Shown in pieces: positions 50,452-59,150 of a stretch of DNA of 64,000 nt. The stretch is from NCBI RefSeq assembly GCF_007097365.1, contig NZ_VJZR01000004.1:62001-126000 (forward strand), in the 5' to 3' direction. The number at the start of each line of letters is the position of its first letter. The first letter of the stretch is position 1. Below the pieces are notes generated by a model. It saw only the letters and a list, made by a program, of their open reading frames with translations. It was not told where the DNA came from and ran no database searches. A program made the position numbers and the translations under genes. This DNA is from Flavobacterium franklandianum (GTDB lineage: Bacteria; Bacteroidota; Bacteroidia; Flavobacteriales; Flavobacteriaceae).

Positions 50452-53271
50452 ATGCTTAAAAATTTACTTTTTCGATTTATTTTTTGTGTTTTACTGCTCA
50501 ATTTATCGTTGAGTTTTTCACAAGAGCTACCTCCTATAATTAAATATTCAGCTTTAACCTATGAGGGTGGAAATCAAAACTGGATGATTACTCAAGATAA
50601 AAATCAACATTTATACTTTGCAAATAATGAGGGACTTTTAGAATTCAATGGATCTAGCTGGAAACTTTACCCTTCTCCTAATGAAACCATAATTCGTTCT
50701 GTAAAAGTCATCGGTGATAGAATTTATACAGGATGTTATATGGAATTTGGTTTCTGGAAAAGGCAGGATGATGGAAGATTAAAATATACTTCACTAAGTA
50801 CTACTATAAAAAATAAAATCCTTAATGATGAAATCTTTTGGAATATAATAAGTTACGACCAATGGGTTGTTTTTCAATCATTAAATAGAATTTTTATTTT
50901 TGATTCACAAAAAGGAAACTTTACAATTGTTGCCACAAAAAAAGGAATAACCAAATCATATAAAACAAATAATTCTATCTATTTTCAATCGTTGAATGAT
51001 GGACTTTATGAGATTGAAAGCGGAAAAAGTCGGTTAGTTTCGAATGCTCTTATTCTTCAAAAAAACCGAATTGTCAATGTGTTTTCTATAGATGAAGGCC
51101 TATTGATTCAGACAGAATTTAATGGTTTTTATAAATTGGCAAATTCTATTTTGTCTAAATATTCGACAGCAGTTGACGCTGAATTGGCCTCTACAAGTAT
51201 TTATAGTAGCATCAGGCTATCTGACGGTAGTTTTGTTATAGGAACAGTATCAAAAGGGATTTATATTTTGACAAAAGAAGGTAATTTGAAATACCACATT
51301 ACTCAAATTTTGGGATTGACTAATAATACTGTTTTGTCTTTATTTGAAGACTATGATAAAAATCTTTGGGTTGGTTCTGACAACGGTATCAATTGTTTAA
51401 ACCTACAATCTCCCATACATAGTAGCACAGATGATACAGGTAATTTGGGAACAGTTTATGCAGCTAAACTGTATCAAGGAAAATTATATATAGGAACAAA
51501 TCAGGGCTTGTTTTATAAAAATAATAAAAGCAACGAAGAATTTAAATTAATTACTGGAACAAAAGGGCAGGTTTGGTCATTATTTGAATACGATAATACC
51601 CTGTTTTGTGGCCATGATTCAGGCACATTTATTATTGAAGATACTACTGCAAAAAATATTTTTTCGTTATCAGGAACTTGGAAATTTCAAACGGTTCCTA
51701 ATCAAAAATCACTTTTACTACAAGGGAATTATTTTGGGCTTTCAATTTTAACGAAAGTAAATAATCAATGGGTTTTTAGAAATAAAATAAAAGGTTTTGA
51801 TTATTCTTCGCGATATTTTGAATTGGATAATACCTTTGGAGTCTATGTTAGTCACGAAAAACAGGGTATTTTTAGATTGCAATTAGATACAAAGTTGCAA
51901 AAAACAAACTCAATTATAACCTATTCTTCACCAAAGAGCGGTAAAAATTCGGGTTTAGTAAAGTATAATAATACAATCTATTACGCCTACAAAGAGGGTG
52001 TTTTTAAATTAGATTCTAAAACAAAACAATTCAAAAAAGATAAATTATTGAGTTCTGTTTTTGAAAATGATGAGTATACTTCTGGAAAAATGATTGTTGA
52101 TAATTCAAATAAGATTTGGCTATTTTCAAAAAACCGCATACATTATTTTTCAATGAGTAAATTGAGCAATCAACTCAAACAAAATGCTATTCCTATTCCG
52201 GCTTCGCTTACTAATGCAATGCCAGGCTATGAAAATGTTACTCAAATATCAAATTATGATTATTTAATAGGCACTACTGATGGTTATTACATATTGAATA
52301 TTAGTGATTTAGCATCAAAAAGATATTCTGTATCCATTTCTGAAATTACCACAAATACATTAAGCGAGGAGTCAATTTATAGATCAATTAATGAAGAAGG
52401 AGAATTTAAATATGACGAAAATAATGTGTCATTTAATTATACAGTACCAGAATACAACAAATATATTAAAGCAGAATATCAATATGTGCTAGAAGGATTT
52501 CATGATGAATGGAGCGAATGGAGCACAAAACCAACAGTAAGTTTTAAAAATATTTCTTCTGGGGATTATGTATTTAAAGTGAGAGCCAAATTTGCCAATT
52601 CTTCTATCGAAAACACGGCAGTTTATTCCTTTACTATTCTCAAACCCTTTTACAGAACAAATTTTGCGATTTTTATTTTTTTATTATTTTTTCTTTTCTT
52701 AACCCGTTATATTCATAAAACATATAGGAATTATTACCATAAACAACAAGAAAAATTAATAGAAGAAAACAATAGATTGCTCGAAATTAAAGAACTCGAA
52801 ATTGAGCAACAACTGATGAAAGTAGAAAACGAAAAGCTCACACTTGATGTAGACATGAAAAACAGAGAACTAGCTGCTACATCGATGAGTTTAAACAGCA
52901 AGAATGAGTTACTCGCTTTTATAAAAGAAGACTTGAAGAAAACTTCGGAAAGTAATAATAGTTTAAGTGTAAAATCAGTTATCAGAACCATCAATAAAAA
53001 CATTACCGAAGAGGATTCCTGGAAGGTGTTCAAAGAAGCCTTTGATAATGCAGATAAGGACTTTTTGAAGAAAATTAAATTAGCACATCCTTCTTTAACT
53101 CCGAATGATTTAAGACTTTGTGCCTACCTCAGGTTAAACCTTTCGTCTAAAGAAATTGCACCATTACTTAATATTTCACTACGAAGTGTTGAAATTAAAA
53201 GATATCGTTTGCGTAAAAAAATGGATTTACATCACGATCAAGGACTTGTTGAGTATATATTATCTGTATAG
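50452..53271 (+). CDS. Transmembrane propeller/Y_Y_Y regulator with LuxR-type HTH
   Basis: About 939 residues. A signal peptide (LSLSFSQ) precedes a Reg_prop-like propeller region (to about 640; NLWVGSDNGINCL), a Y_Y_Y domain (YQYVLEGFHDEWSEWS), one transmembrane helix (FAIFIFLLFFLFLTRYI), a long coiled coil with many Glu/Lys (about 770-850) and a C-terminal LuxR-like HTH (PNDLRLCAYLRLNLSSKEIA, then ISLRSVEIKRYRLRKKM). No kinase or receiver domain is present, so a periplasmic signal may pass directly through the membrane to a DNA-binding domain. The start is the ATG at 50452. It precedes the GH operon and is the likely regulator of the beta-glucan genes on both sides. Confidence 0.88.
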   Translation: MLKNLLFRFIFCVLLLNLSLSFSQELPPIIKYSALTYEGGNQNWMITQDKNQHLYFANNEGLLEFNGSSWKLYPSPNETIIRSVKVIGDRIYTGCYMEFGFWKRQDDGRLKYTSLSTTIKNKILNDEIFWNIISYDQWVVFQSLNRIFIFDSQKGNFTIVATKKGITKSYKTNNSIYFQSLNDGLYEIESGKSRLVSNALILQKNRIVNVFSIDEGLLIQTEFNGFYKLANSILSKYSTAVDAELASTSIYSSIRLSDGSFVIGTVSKGIYILTKEGNLKYHITQILGLTNNTVLSLFEDYDKNLWVGSDNGINCLNLQSPIHSSTDDTGNLGTVYAAKLYQGKLYIGTNQGLFYKNNKSNEEFKLITGTKGQVWSLFEYDNTLFCGHDSGTFIIEDTTAKNIFSLSGTWKFQTVPNQKSLLLQGNYFGLSILTKVNNQWVFRNKIKGFDYSSRYFELDNTFGVYVSHEKQGIFRLQLDTKLQKTNSIITYSSPKSGKNSGLVKYNNTIYYAYKEGVFKLDSKTKQFKKDKLLSSVFENDEYTSGKMIVDNSNKIWLFSKNRIHYFSMSKLSNQLKQNAIPIPASLTNAMPGYENVTQISNYDYLIGTTDGYYILNISDLASKRYSVSISEITTNTLSEESIYRSINEEGEFKYDENNVSFNYTVPEYNKYIKAEYQYVLEGFHDEWSEWSTKPTVSFKNISSGDYVFKVRAKFANSSIENTAVYSFTILKPFYRTNFAIFIFLLFFLFLTRYIHKTYRNYYHKQQEKLIEENNRLLEIKELEIEQQLMKVENEKLTLDVDMKNRELAATSMSLNSKNELLAFIKEDLKKTSESNNSLSVKSVIRTINKNITEEDSWKVFKEAFDNADKDFLKKIKLAHPSLTPNDLRLCAYLRLNLSSKEIAPLLNISLRSVEIKRYRLRKKMDLHHDQGLVEYILSV

Positions 53272-53454
53272 TTTGAGGATTTTATCATTAATCTAACTAT
53301 ACATTACCACAACATTAACGTTTTTTCTTCTTTTTAGGCTGTCGGTTTTTATTTGAGTTCACTTTTAATTAGTCAGTAAAAGCATAGTCTATTTTAAATA
53401 TCCGAGATTAAATATACTTTTTTTTTGCATTGTATGTTTTTTGTTGTGGTTCTT

Positions 53455-53488
53455 TTTGAAGATACTTTAGTAAATTCAGATAATTTTA
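53455..53488 (+). promoter_or_regulatory. Candidate promoter of the beta-glucan operon
   Basis: TTTG at 53455-53458 and TAATTTTA at 53481-53488, 22 nt apart, resemble the Bacteroidota -33/-7 pair and repeat the -7 sequence seen at 5750. It lies 74 nt upstream of the ATG at 53563 in the 291-bp gap after the regulator gene. Confidence 0.3.
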
Positions 53489-53562
53489 CAAAAATATAGT
53501 ATGTTCGATTTTATGCAATTCATTTTTACAATTTCTTTAAACACTTTAATTTATTAAATAAT

Positions 53563-56500
53563 ATGAAAAAAGTTATTTTTTTATTCACGCTTTTTAGTTA
53601 TTCTTTTTCATTTTTTGCACAATCAGATAAAGTGCTTGTAGACAAAAGCAACGATGGCTTAAAGCTCAAAGTAAATGGTCAAGATATGATTGTTAACGGT
53701 ATGAATTGGGATTATTCTCCTATAGGAACAAATTTCAATTATAGTTTGTGGAAACAAAAAGAGGATGTGATTCTTAAGGCTTTGGATGATGAAATGGGTC
53801 TATTGAAAAATATGGGTGTAAATACCATAAGGGTTTATACAGGTATTCCAAAAAAGTGGATTGAATACATTTATACAAAGTATGGAATTTATACTATGTT
53901 GAATCATACCTTCGGACGATATGGATTGACGTTGAACGGAACTTGGGTTGTAAACACTGAATATTCTGACCCAACTACACGAAATCTTCTTTTGCAAGAA
54001 GCAAAACAAATGGTTACTGATTATAAAGATACCAAAGGGTTGCTTTTATTTTTGTTGGGTAACGAAAATAATTATGGTCTGTTTTGGGATGGAGCTGAAA
54101 CTGAGGATATCCCAATTGAAGACAGAAAATCTACTCCTCGTGCCAAAGCGATGTATCAGTTATTTAATGAGGCGACTTTAGCTATGAAAGCCATAGACAA
54201 TTCTCATCCTATTGCGATTTGTAATGGAGATTTACTTTTTCTTGACATTATTGCAAAAGAATGTCCGGCTGTTGATATTTTAGGTATCAATGTATATCGT
54301 GGAGTCTCTTTTGGCGATTTATACCAACGGGTTAAAAATGAATATGGGAAACCAGTTTTATTGACAGAATTTGGTTCAGATGTTTTTAATGCAGTTACTA
54401 ACGAAGAAGATCAAAATGCACAAGCCACTATTCTTAGAGGAAATTGGAAAGAAATATATGAAAATGCAGCTGGCTATGGCAAAAGTGGCAATAGTTTGGG
54501 TGGATTTACTTTTCAATTTAGTGATGGCTGGTGGAAATATGGGCAAACAAAACTGTTAGATGTTCACGATACAAATGCTTCATGGTCTAATGGTGGTTAT
54601 GTTTTTGACTATGTGCAAGGCGAAAACAATATGAATGAAGAATGGTTTGGTATTTGTGCCAAAGGGCCAACAAATGTGAATGGAAATTATACATTATATC
54701 CTCGATCTGCATATTACGTTTTAAAAGATGTACATCAGTTTAATCCATTTACAAGTGGAAAATCAGTATCAGACATTCAAAATCATTTTGCTAAAATTCA
54801 AATTTTAGACGCAACACTAAGAGCTAGAGGAGATAAAGCAGCTTTAGAAAGCTCTAAAAGTTCAAAAATTAGATTGTCTAGATTATCTGCAGAAATCAGT
54901 ACCTTCAGCACTGGTGGAGATTTAATTACTACTCCAGAAGATCCAGCACCAAACAATACAACTTATCCAAATCAATTGGGTTTTGATAATATGCAATCCT
55001 TTTTTGTGGGAGTTGAGGGTAACCCTTCATCGAATATGACCGCCAATGTTGAATTTAATGTGTTGGGAAATGTAGCACTAAATCCAATTGATGAAATATT
55101 TTATGAAAATAGAGGACGCCCAGTAACTGTAGATGGCCCTAATGGCCCTGTGACTTTAGAAGATAATAATCGTTTTCAAGTTTACAGAGCTAGTTATAAA
55201 TGGGATGATAAATTATTTAAATTAGACGGATTTTATCGTACAGGTCATTATCATTGGGGTTACGAAGGTGATTTCTTTGGCTTGTATCCCGAAGCTAATT
55301 ATGGATCTAATTTAGATATATACAGCGGTAAAGCTCCGTATGGTCTAGAAATTGAAGGAAAGAAAATGTTTAAGGGTTTTAAATTGGCTATGGGACCAGA
55401 ATTATGGTGGGGAGCGAATCCAGCTATTTTACTTAAATATTCTAAAACAATAGGAAAATTTGATTTTACAGGTATTTTCCATGAAGATCTAACACAAAGA
55501 ACAAATACTCAAACTTCTTATGCGATTCCGCAACCCAAAACAAGACGTATTACCTTGCATTTGAATAGAAAATTTGGAAAATTTGCGGTTGATTTAGGAG
55601 GTATTTGGGCTGGTCAACCACTTGAAGGTAGAGATTATCAGGTAGTAAGAGGTGAAGGAGCAAATCAACAAGTGTATATCAATCAAATTGAATCCAAAGA
55701 TAACTTGGGTGGTAAAATGAAAGTAACCTACACTGGCGGAACTATCAATTGGTATGCGCAAGCAGCAGCTCAAGGATTAGTTGCAGGTGGAGGAGCCGAT
55801 CTTACTCAAACATTTACGGGTTGGAGACTTAAAGATACTGGAAGTGGAAATCAATACAACTTTTTAACTGGATTGACTTACACCATAGGGAAATTGCAAA
55901 TAGCACCTAACTTTTTATGGCAAAAACCTTTAGAAGGGCCAATAACTACAGATGTTCCAATTCCGGGAAGACCCAGAAATATTGTTGATGACCCTTTCGT
56001 GGTTAGAGCCAATAGAGAACAAGTAGCTACCGAAATATTATTTACGTATGACCCAACTCCTGGTACTTTCGCTTATGATTGGGATAATGATCGTTCTGAA
56101 GATTCAAAATTTTTAGTGAGTGCAGGATTTGTTTTCCGTCATTTGCCAACTACCCAAGATGCGGCAATTGGTTTTTTAGCAAATAGAACCACTTTTGCTT
56201 TCGAAGGAGCACCACCAGCTAAGGATTTATGGGAAACTAATGCTAGAATTGTTTCAAAAATTAATCCAGATTTAGGATTTATTGGTACAATCTATGGCGG
56301 ACCTGCTCAAGCAAACGGTAGTGACGCAAGAACTATCGATCGTTATGGTTTAGATTTAAGAATGATTTACAAAAAAGTAAAATTGACTTCATTTATAAAA
56401 GTAAACGATTGGGGACCATTCGATTATCATAGAGATTTCAACTTGACTTACCCTTTACAATTAATGGCGGATATCTCGTTTAATATTGGAAAACCGGATT

Positions 56501-56694
56501 GGTATATCCTTCCTAATACAAGCCTAGGTATTCGAGGAACTTGGCGTTCCTTAGATCAATATTCTAATAGATATTCACCAACTTTCGTACCCGAAAATAC
56601 TTTTCCTCCTGTGCCAATTTTAAGTCCGGTTGGATTTTCTAATGGTCAAGAATGGGAAATTAGAACTTACCTACACATTAATATCGGTAATTAA
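53563..56694 (+). CDS. Clan-A glycoside hydrolase fused to a predicted outer-membrane beta-barrel
   Basis: A 1043-residue protein with a signal peptide (SFFAQ). Residues about 30-400 form a TIM-barrel glycosidase resembling GH2/GH72-type clan A enzymes: MIVNGMNWDYSPIG, MGVNTIRVYTG, acid/base E168 in LLGNENNYG, and nucleophile E269 in VLLTEFGSD. After a linker (about 440-475) comes a region of about 570 residues made of alternating, aromatic-rich amphipathic strands (FKLDGFYRTGHYHWGY, LKYSKTIGKFDFTGIF), with no further catalytic motif; it reads as an outer-membrane beta-barrel. It ends HINIGN rather than in the usual Phe. The neighbours suggest beta-1,3-glucan as substrate. Surface or periplasmic facing of the enzyme domain cannot be decided. 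Confidence 0.78.
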   Translation: MKKVIFLFTLFSYSFSFFAQSDKVLVDKSNDGLKLKVNGQDMIVNGMNWDYSPIGTNFNYSLWKQKEDVILKALDDEMGLLKNMGVNTIRVYTGIPKKWIEYIYTKYGIYTMLNHTFGRYGLTLNGTWVVNTEYSDPTTRNLLLQEAKQMVTDYKDTKGLLLFLLGNENNYGLFWDGAETEDIPIEDRKSTPRAKAMYQLFNEATLAMKAIDNSHPIAICNGDLLFLDIIAKECPAVDILGINVYRGVSFGDLYQRVKNEYGKPVLLTEFGSDVFNAVTNEEDQNAQATILRGNWKEIYENAAGYGKSGNSLGGFTFQFSDGWWKYGQTKLLDVHDTNASWSNGGYVFDYVQGENNMNEEWFGICAKGPTNVNGNYTLYPRSAYYVLKDVHQFNPFTSGKSVSDIQNHFAKIQILDATLRARGDKAALESSKSSKIRLSRLSAEISTFSTGGDLITTPEDPAPNNTTYPNQLGFDNMQSFFVGVEGNPSSNMTANVEFNVLGNVALNPIDEIFYENRGRPVTVDGPNGPVTLEDNNRFQVYRASYKWDDKLFKLDGFYRTGHYHWGYEGDFFGLYPEANYGSNLDIYSGKAPYGLEIEGKKMFKGFKLAMGPELWWGANPAILLKYSKTIGKFDFTGIFHEDLTQRTNTQTSYAIPQPKTRRITLHLNRKFGKFAVDLGGIWAGQPLEGRDYQVVRGEGANQQVYINQIESKDNLGGKMKVTYTGGTINWYAQAAAQGLVAGGGADLTQTFTGWRLKDTGSGNQYNFLTGLTYTIGKLQIAPNFLWQKPLEGPITTDVPIPGRPRNIVDDPFVVRANREQVATEILFTYDPTPGTFAYDWDNDRSEDSKFLVSAGFVFRHLPTTQDAAIGFLANRTTFAFEGAPPAKDLWETNARIVSKINPDLGFIGTIYGGPAQANGSDARTIDRYGLDLRMIYKKVKLTSFIKVNDWGPFDYHRDFNLTYPLQLMADISFNIGKPDWYILPNTSLGIRGTWRSLDQYSNRYSPTFVPENTFPPVPILSPVGFSNGQEWEIRTYLHINIGN

Positions 56695-56713
56695 CCTAAT
56701 AAAATTTAAAAAT

Positions 56714-58147
56714 ATGAAAACATATTCAATTTTGAAATCAAAAAAAATAGCTTTTATCCTGATAAGTTTACTACTTGTTTTTGGATGTCAGAATGACGAT
56801 GCTGATTTGCAAACTGCGAAAGCATCTAGTATAGCAGAAATTTTTACTGATACTCCTATAGGTATGGGGACTAATTTTTATTTCCCTTATGGAGCAGGTC
56901 CGGATAATCCTATTGGATCAAAACTTAATGCTTGGACTGTTGACTCAAAAGTAAGTTACAAAGGGAATGCTTCCATGCGTTTTGATGTACCCAATTCTAA
57001 TGATGTAGAGGGAAATTATGCTGGAGGTATTTTTAGAATAGATGGAGCGGGTAGAGATTTAACAAATTATGATGCACTTACTTTTTGGGCAAAAGCTTCA
57101 CAAGGAGTTACCGTTGCAGAGTTTGGTTTTGGAGAAGATTTTTTTCCAAACAAATATATTACAACTATGAGAAATGTTAGTATCGGTACAACATGGACAA
57201 AATTTATTATTCCTATTCCTGATGCGTCAAAATTAGTTCTAGAAAAAGGAATGTTTCGATATGCTGCAAATACAAATGATACAAATGGTAAGGGTTACAC
57301 TTTTTGGATTGACGAACTTAAATTTGAAAAATTAGGAACAATTGCCCAAGGACAAGCATCGATTATGAATAGAACTAATACTTCTCTAACCACTTTTGTA
57401 GGGGTTAATTCTAAAATTGACAATGTTGCTGCTATATTTAATTTGCCAACGGGTATTAATCAAGCCGTATCAATAAGCACCTCTTTTTTAGAATTTATTT
57501 CATCCAATCCAAGTGTGGCTAGTGTTGATTCGACTGGTTTAGTGACTTCATTGAGTGCAGGAACTGCTGTAATAACCGCAAAATTTGGAGATACAGTTGC
57601 AAATGGAAGTTTGACAATAAATTGTGTTGGAACTTTTGTTCATGCTCCAACACCTACGAAAACTGCGGCTAATGTAATTTCTATTTTTTCAAACCCTTAT
57701 ACTAATGTTCCTGTAAATTATTATAACGGTTATTGGGCACCCTGGCAAACAACAGTTTCCAATGATTTTACAGTTAATGGCGACGGTGTTTTAAATTATA
57801 CCAAGTTTAATTTCGTTGGTATTGAATTTAGCAGCCCAACAATAAACGCAACTGCTATGACTCATGTGCATTTAGATGCATTCTTTCCTACTAGTATTGC
57901 TTCAGGAAGACAACTTAGAGTTATAGTTGTTGATTTTGGTGCAGATGGTGCTTTTAACGGTGGAGATGACACAAGATATTCTACGACTTTTACTGCTCCA
58001 ACTTTGGTTTCAAACAAATGGGTGTCTATAGATATTCCTTTTGCAAGTATGCCAACTTTATTAAGCAGAGCACACTTGGCTCAAATTATATTAGAAGGCG
58101 GAGACAATTCGGTTCTCTATGTAGACAATATATATTTTTACAAATAA
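56714..58147 (+). CDS. Glycan-binding-like surface lipoprotein
   Basis: About 477 residues with a lipobox (LVFGC) followed by QNDDAD, acidic residues of the kind that export lipoproteins to the flavobacterial surface. A first beta-sandwich (about 30-205; MGTNFYFPYGAGPDNPIGSK, ALTFWAKA) resembles carbohydrate-binding modules. It is followed by a Big_2-like domain (SSNPSVASVDSTGLVTSLSAGTAVITAKF) and a C-terminal beta-sandwich (ANVISIFSNPYTNVPV, MTHVHLDAFFP). That last domain is clearly related to the second domain of the T9SS-exported protein encoded at 48996. It lies 19 bp after the GH-barrel gene and 34 bp before GH16, so it probably holds the glucan for these enzymes. Confidence 0.82.
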   Translation: MKTYSILKSKKIAFILISLLLVFGCQNDDADLQTAKASSIAEIFTDTPIGMGTNFYFPYGAGPDNPIGSKLNAWTVDSKVSYKGNASMRFDVPNSNDVEGNYAGGIFRIDGAGRDLTNYDALTFWAKASQGVTVAEFGFGEDFFPNKYITTMRNVSIGTTWTKFIIPIPDASKLVLEKGMFRYAANTNDTNGKGYTFWIDELKFEKLGTIAQGQASIMNRTNTSLTTFVGVNSKIDNVAAIFNLPTGINQAVSISTSFLEFISSNPSVASVDSTGLVTSLSAGTAVITAKFGDTVANGSLTINCVGTFVHAPTPTKTAANVISIFSNPYTNVPVNYYNGYWAPWQTTVSNDFTVNGDGVLNYTKFNFVGIEFSSPTINATAMTHVHLDAFFPTSIASGRQLRVIVVDFGADGAFNGGDDTRYSTTFTAPTLVSNKWVSIDIPFASMPTLLSRAHLAQIILEGGDNSVLYVDNIYFYK

Positions 58148-58181
58148 TAAGTTTTCTTTTTAACTTTTTAAAAAATTCCAA

Positions 58182-58997
58182 ATGAATAAAAAAATTCAAT
58201 TAATTAAAAATAGTATTCTTTTTGTAACAGCCTCTATATTTATAGTCGCATGTTCTATAGACGAGAAACAAACAGTCATAACCAAAACAAAGTTGGTTAT
58301 GAGTGAAGAATTTAATATAAACGGTGCTCCTAATACTAGTATGTGGAGTTATAACATAGGCTCAGGAGCAAATGGCTGGGGAAACAATGAATTGCAATAT
58401 TATACCGACAGACCCGAAAATATTGTTATTGAGAACGGAAATCTTAAGATTACAGCCCGTAAAGAAGCATATTTAGGTTCTGCTTATACCTCTGCAAGAA
58501 TTTTAACTAAAGGGAAGTTCGAACAAAAATATGGTCGAATTGAAGCTCGTATAAAATTACCTTTGGGTAAAGGATTATGGCCAGCATTTTGGATGTTAGG
58601 TGCAAATTCCGATACTGTTTTATGGCCACAATGTGGTGAAATTGACATTATGGAATATCTGGGTAGTAAACCAACTCAAGTAATCGGTACTGTTCATGGG
58701 CCAGGTTATTCAGGTGGTGAAGCAATCACTAAAGCGTACACCTTACCTAATGATAGATTTGATAACGATTTTCACATTTTTGGAATCGAATGGGGAGAAA
58801 ATTACATCAACTATTATGTTGATGATGTATTATACAACCAAATTACTCCAAAAGATGTCAGTGGCGAATGGGTTTTTAATCAACCTTTTTATATCATACT
58901 AAACATTGCTGTTGGAGGCAATTTACCAGGTTCTCCTAACAGCGAAACAGTTTTTCCTCAAACAATGTTGGTTGATTATGTTCGAGTTTACGAATAA
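58182..58997 (+). CDS. GH16 endo-beta-1,3-glucanase (laminarinase), lipoprotein
   Basis: A 271-residue lipoprotein (lipobox VAC, C24). The GH16 jellyroll shows the catalytic motif E-x-D-x-x-E as E153-I-D155-I-M-E158 in GEIDIMEYLG; the extra residue of this motif form is typical of laminarinases. WGNNELQYYTDRPEN at the start and GLWPAFWMLG are GH16_3 blocks. It cuts internal beta-1,3 (or mixed-linkage) glucan bonds at the cell surface or in the periplasm. It is the minimal catalytic domain without extra modules. Confidence 0.94.
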   Translation: MNKKIQLIKNSILFVTASIFIVACSIDEKQTVITKTKLVMSEEFNINGAPNTSMWSYNIGSGANGWGNNELQYYTDRPENIVIENGNLKITARKEAYLGSAYTSARILTKGKFEQKYGRIEARIKLPLGKGLWPAFWMLGANSDTVLWPQCGEIDIMEYLGSKPTQVIGTVHGPGYSGGEAITKAYTLPNDRFDNDFHIFGIEWGENYINYYVDDVLYNQITPKDVSGEWVFNQPFYIILNIAVGGNLPGSPNSETVFPQTMLVDYVRVYE

Positions 58998-59055
58998 AAT
59001 TAGAAATGTAAATTTAAAAAGCATTGATAAAACTGTTTTGATTCCGAAAAACAAT

Positions 59056-59088
59056 ATTTACAATAGATAGAATATCTCTATTGTAAAT
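59056..59088. other. Hairpin between the GH16 and phosphorylase genes
   Basis: ATTTACAATAGA (59056-59067) and TCTATTGTAAAT (59077-59088) form a perfect 12-bp stem with a 9-nt loop. It lies 63 nt before the next start codon in the widest gap of the operon (153 bp). It has no U-run and low GC, so it may be an mRNA processing or stability element, or an operator for an internal promoter. Confidence 0.5.
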
Positions 59089-59150
59089 AATTGTTTTAAT
59101 TATAAGTAATAAAACCAAACAAAGTAACACAATTTTAAATAATAATAACG

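Noticed and set aside
50452-53271. Hybrid two-component regulator (HTCS)
   Set aside because: No HisKA, HATPase or receiver motif lies between the transmembrane helix and the HTH; the intervening stretch is coiled coil.
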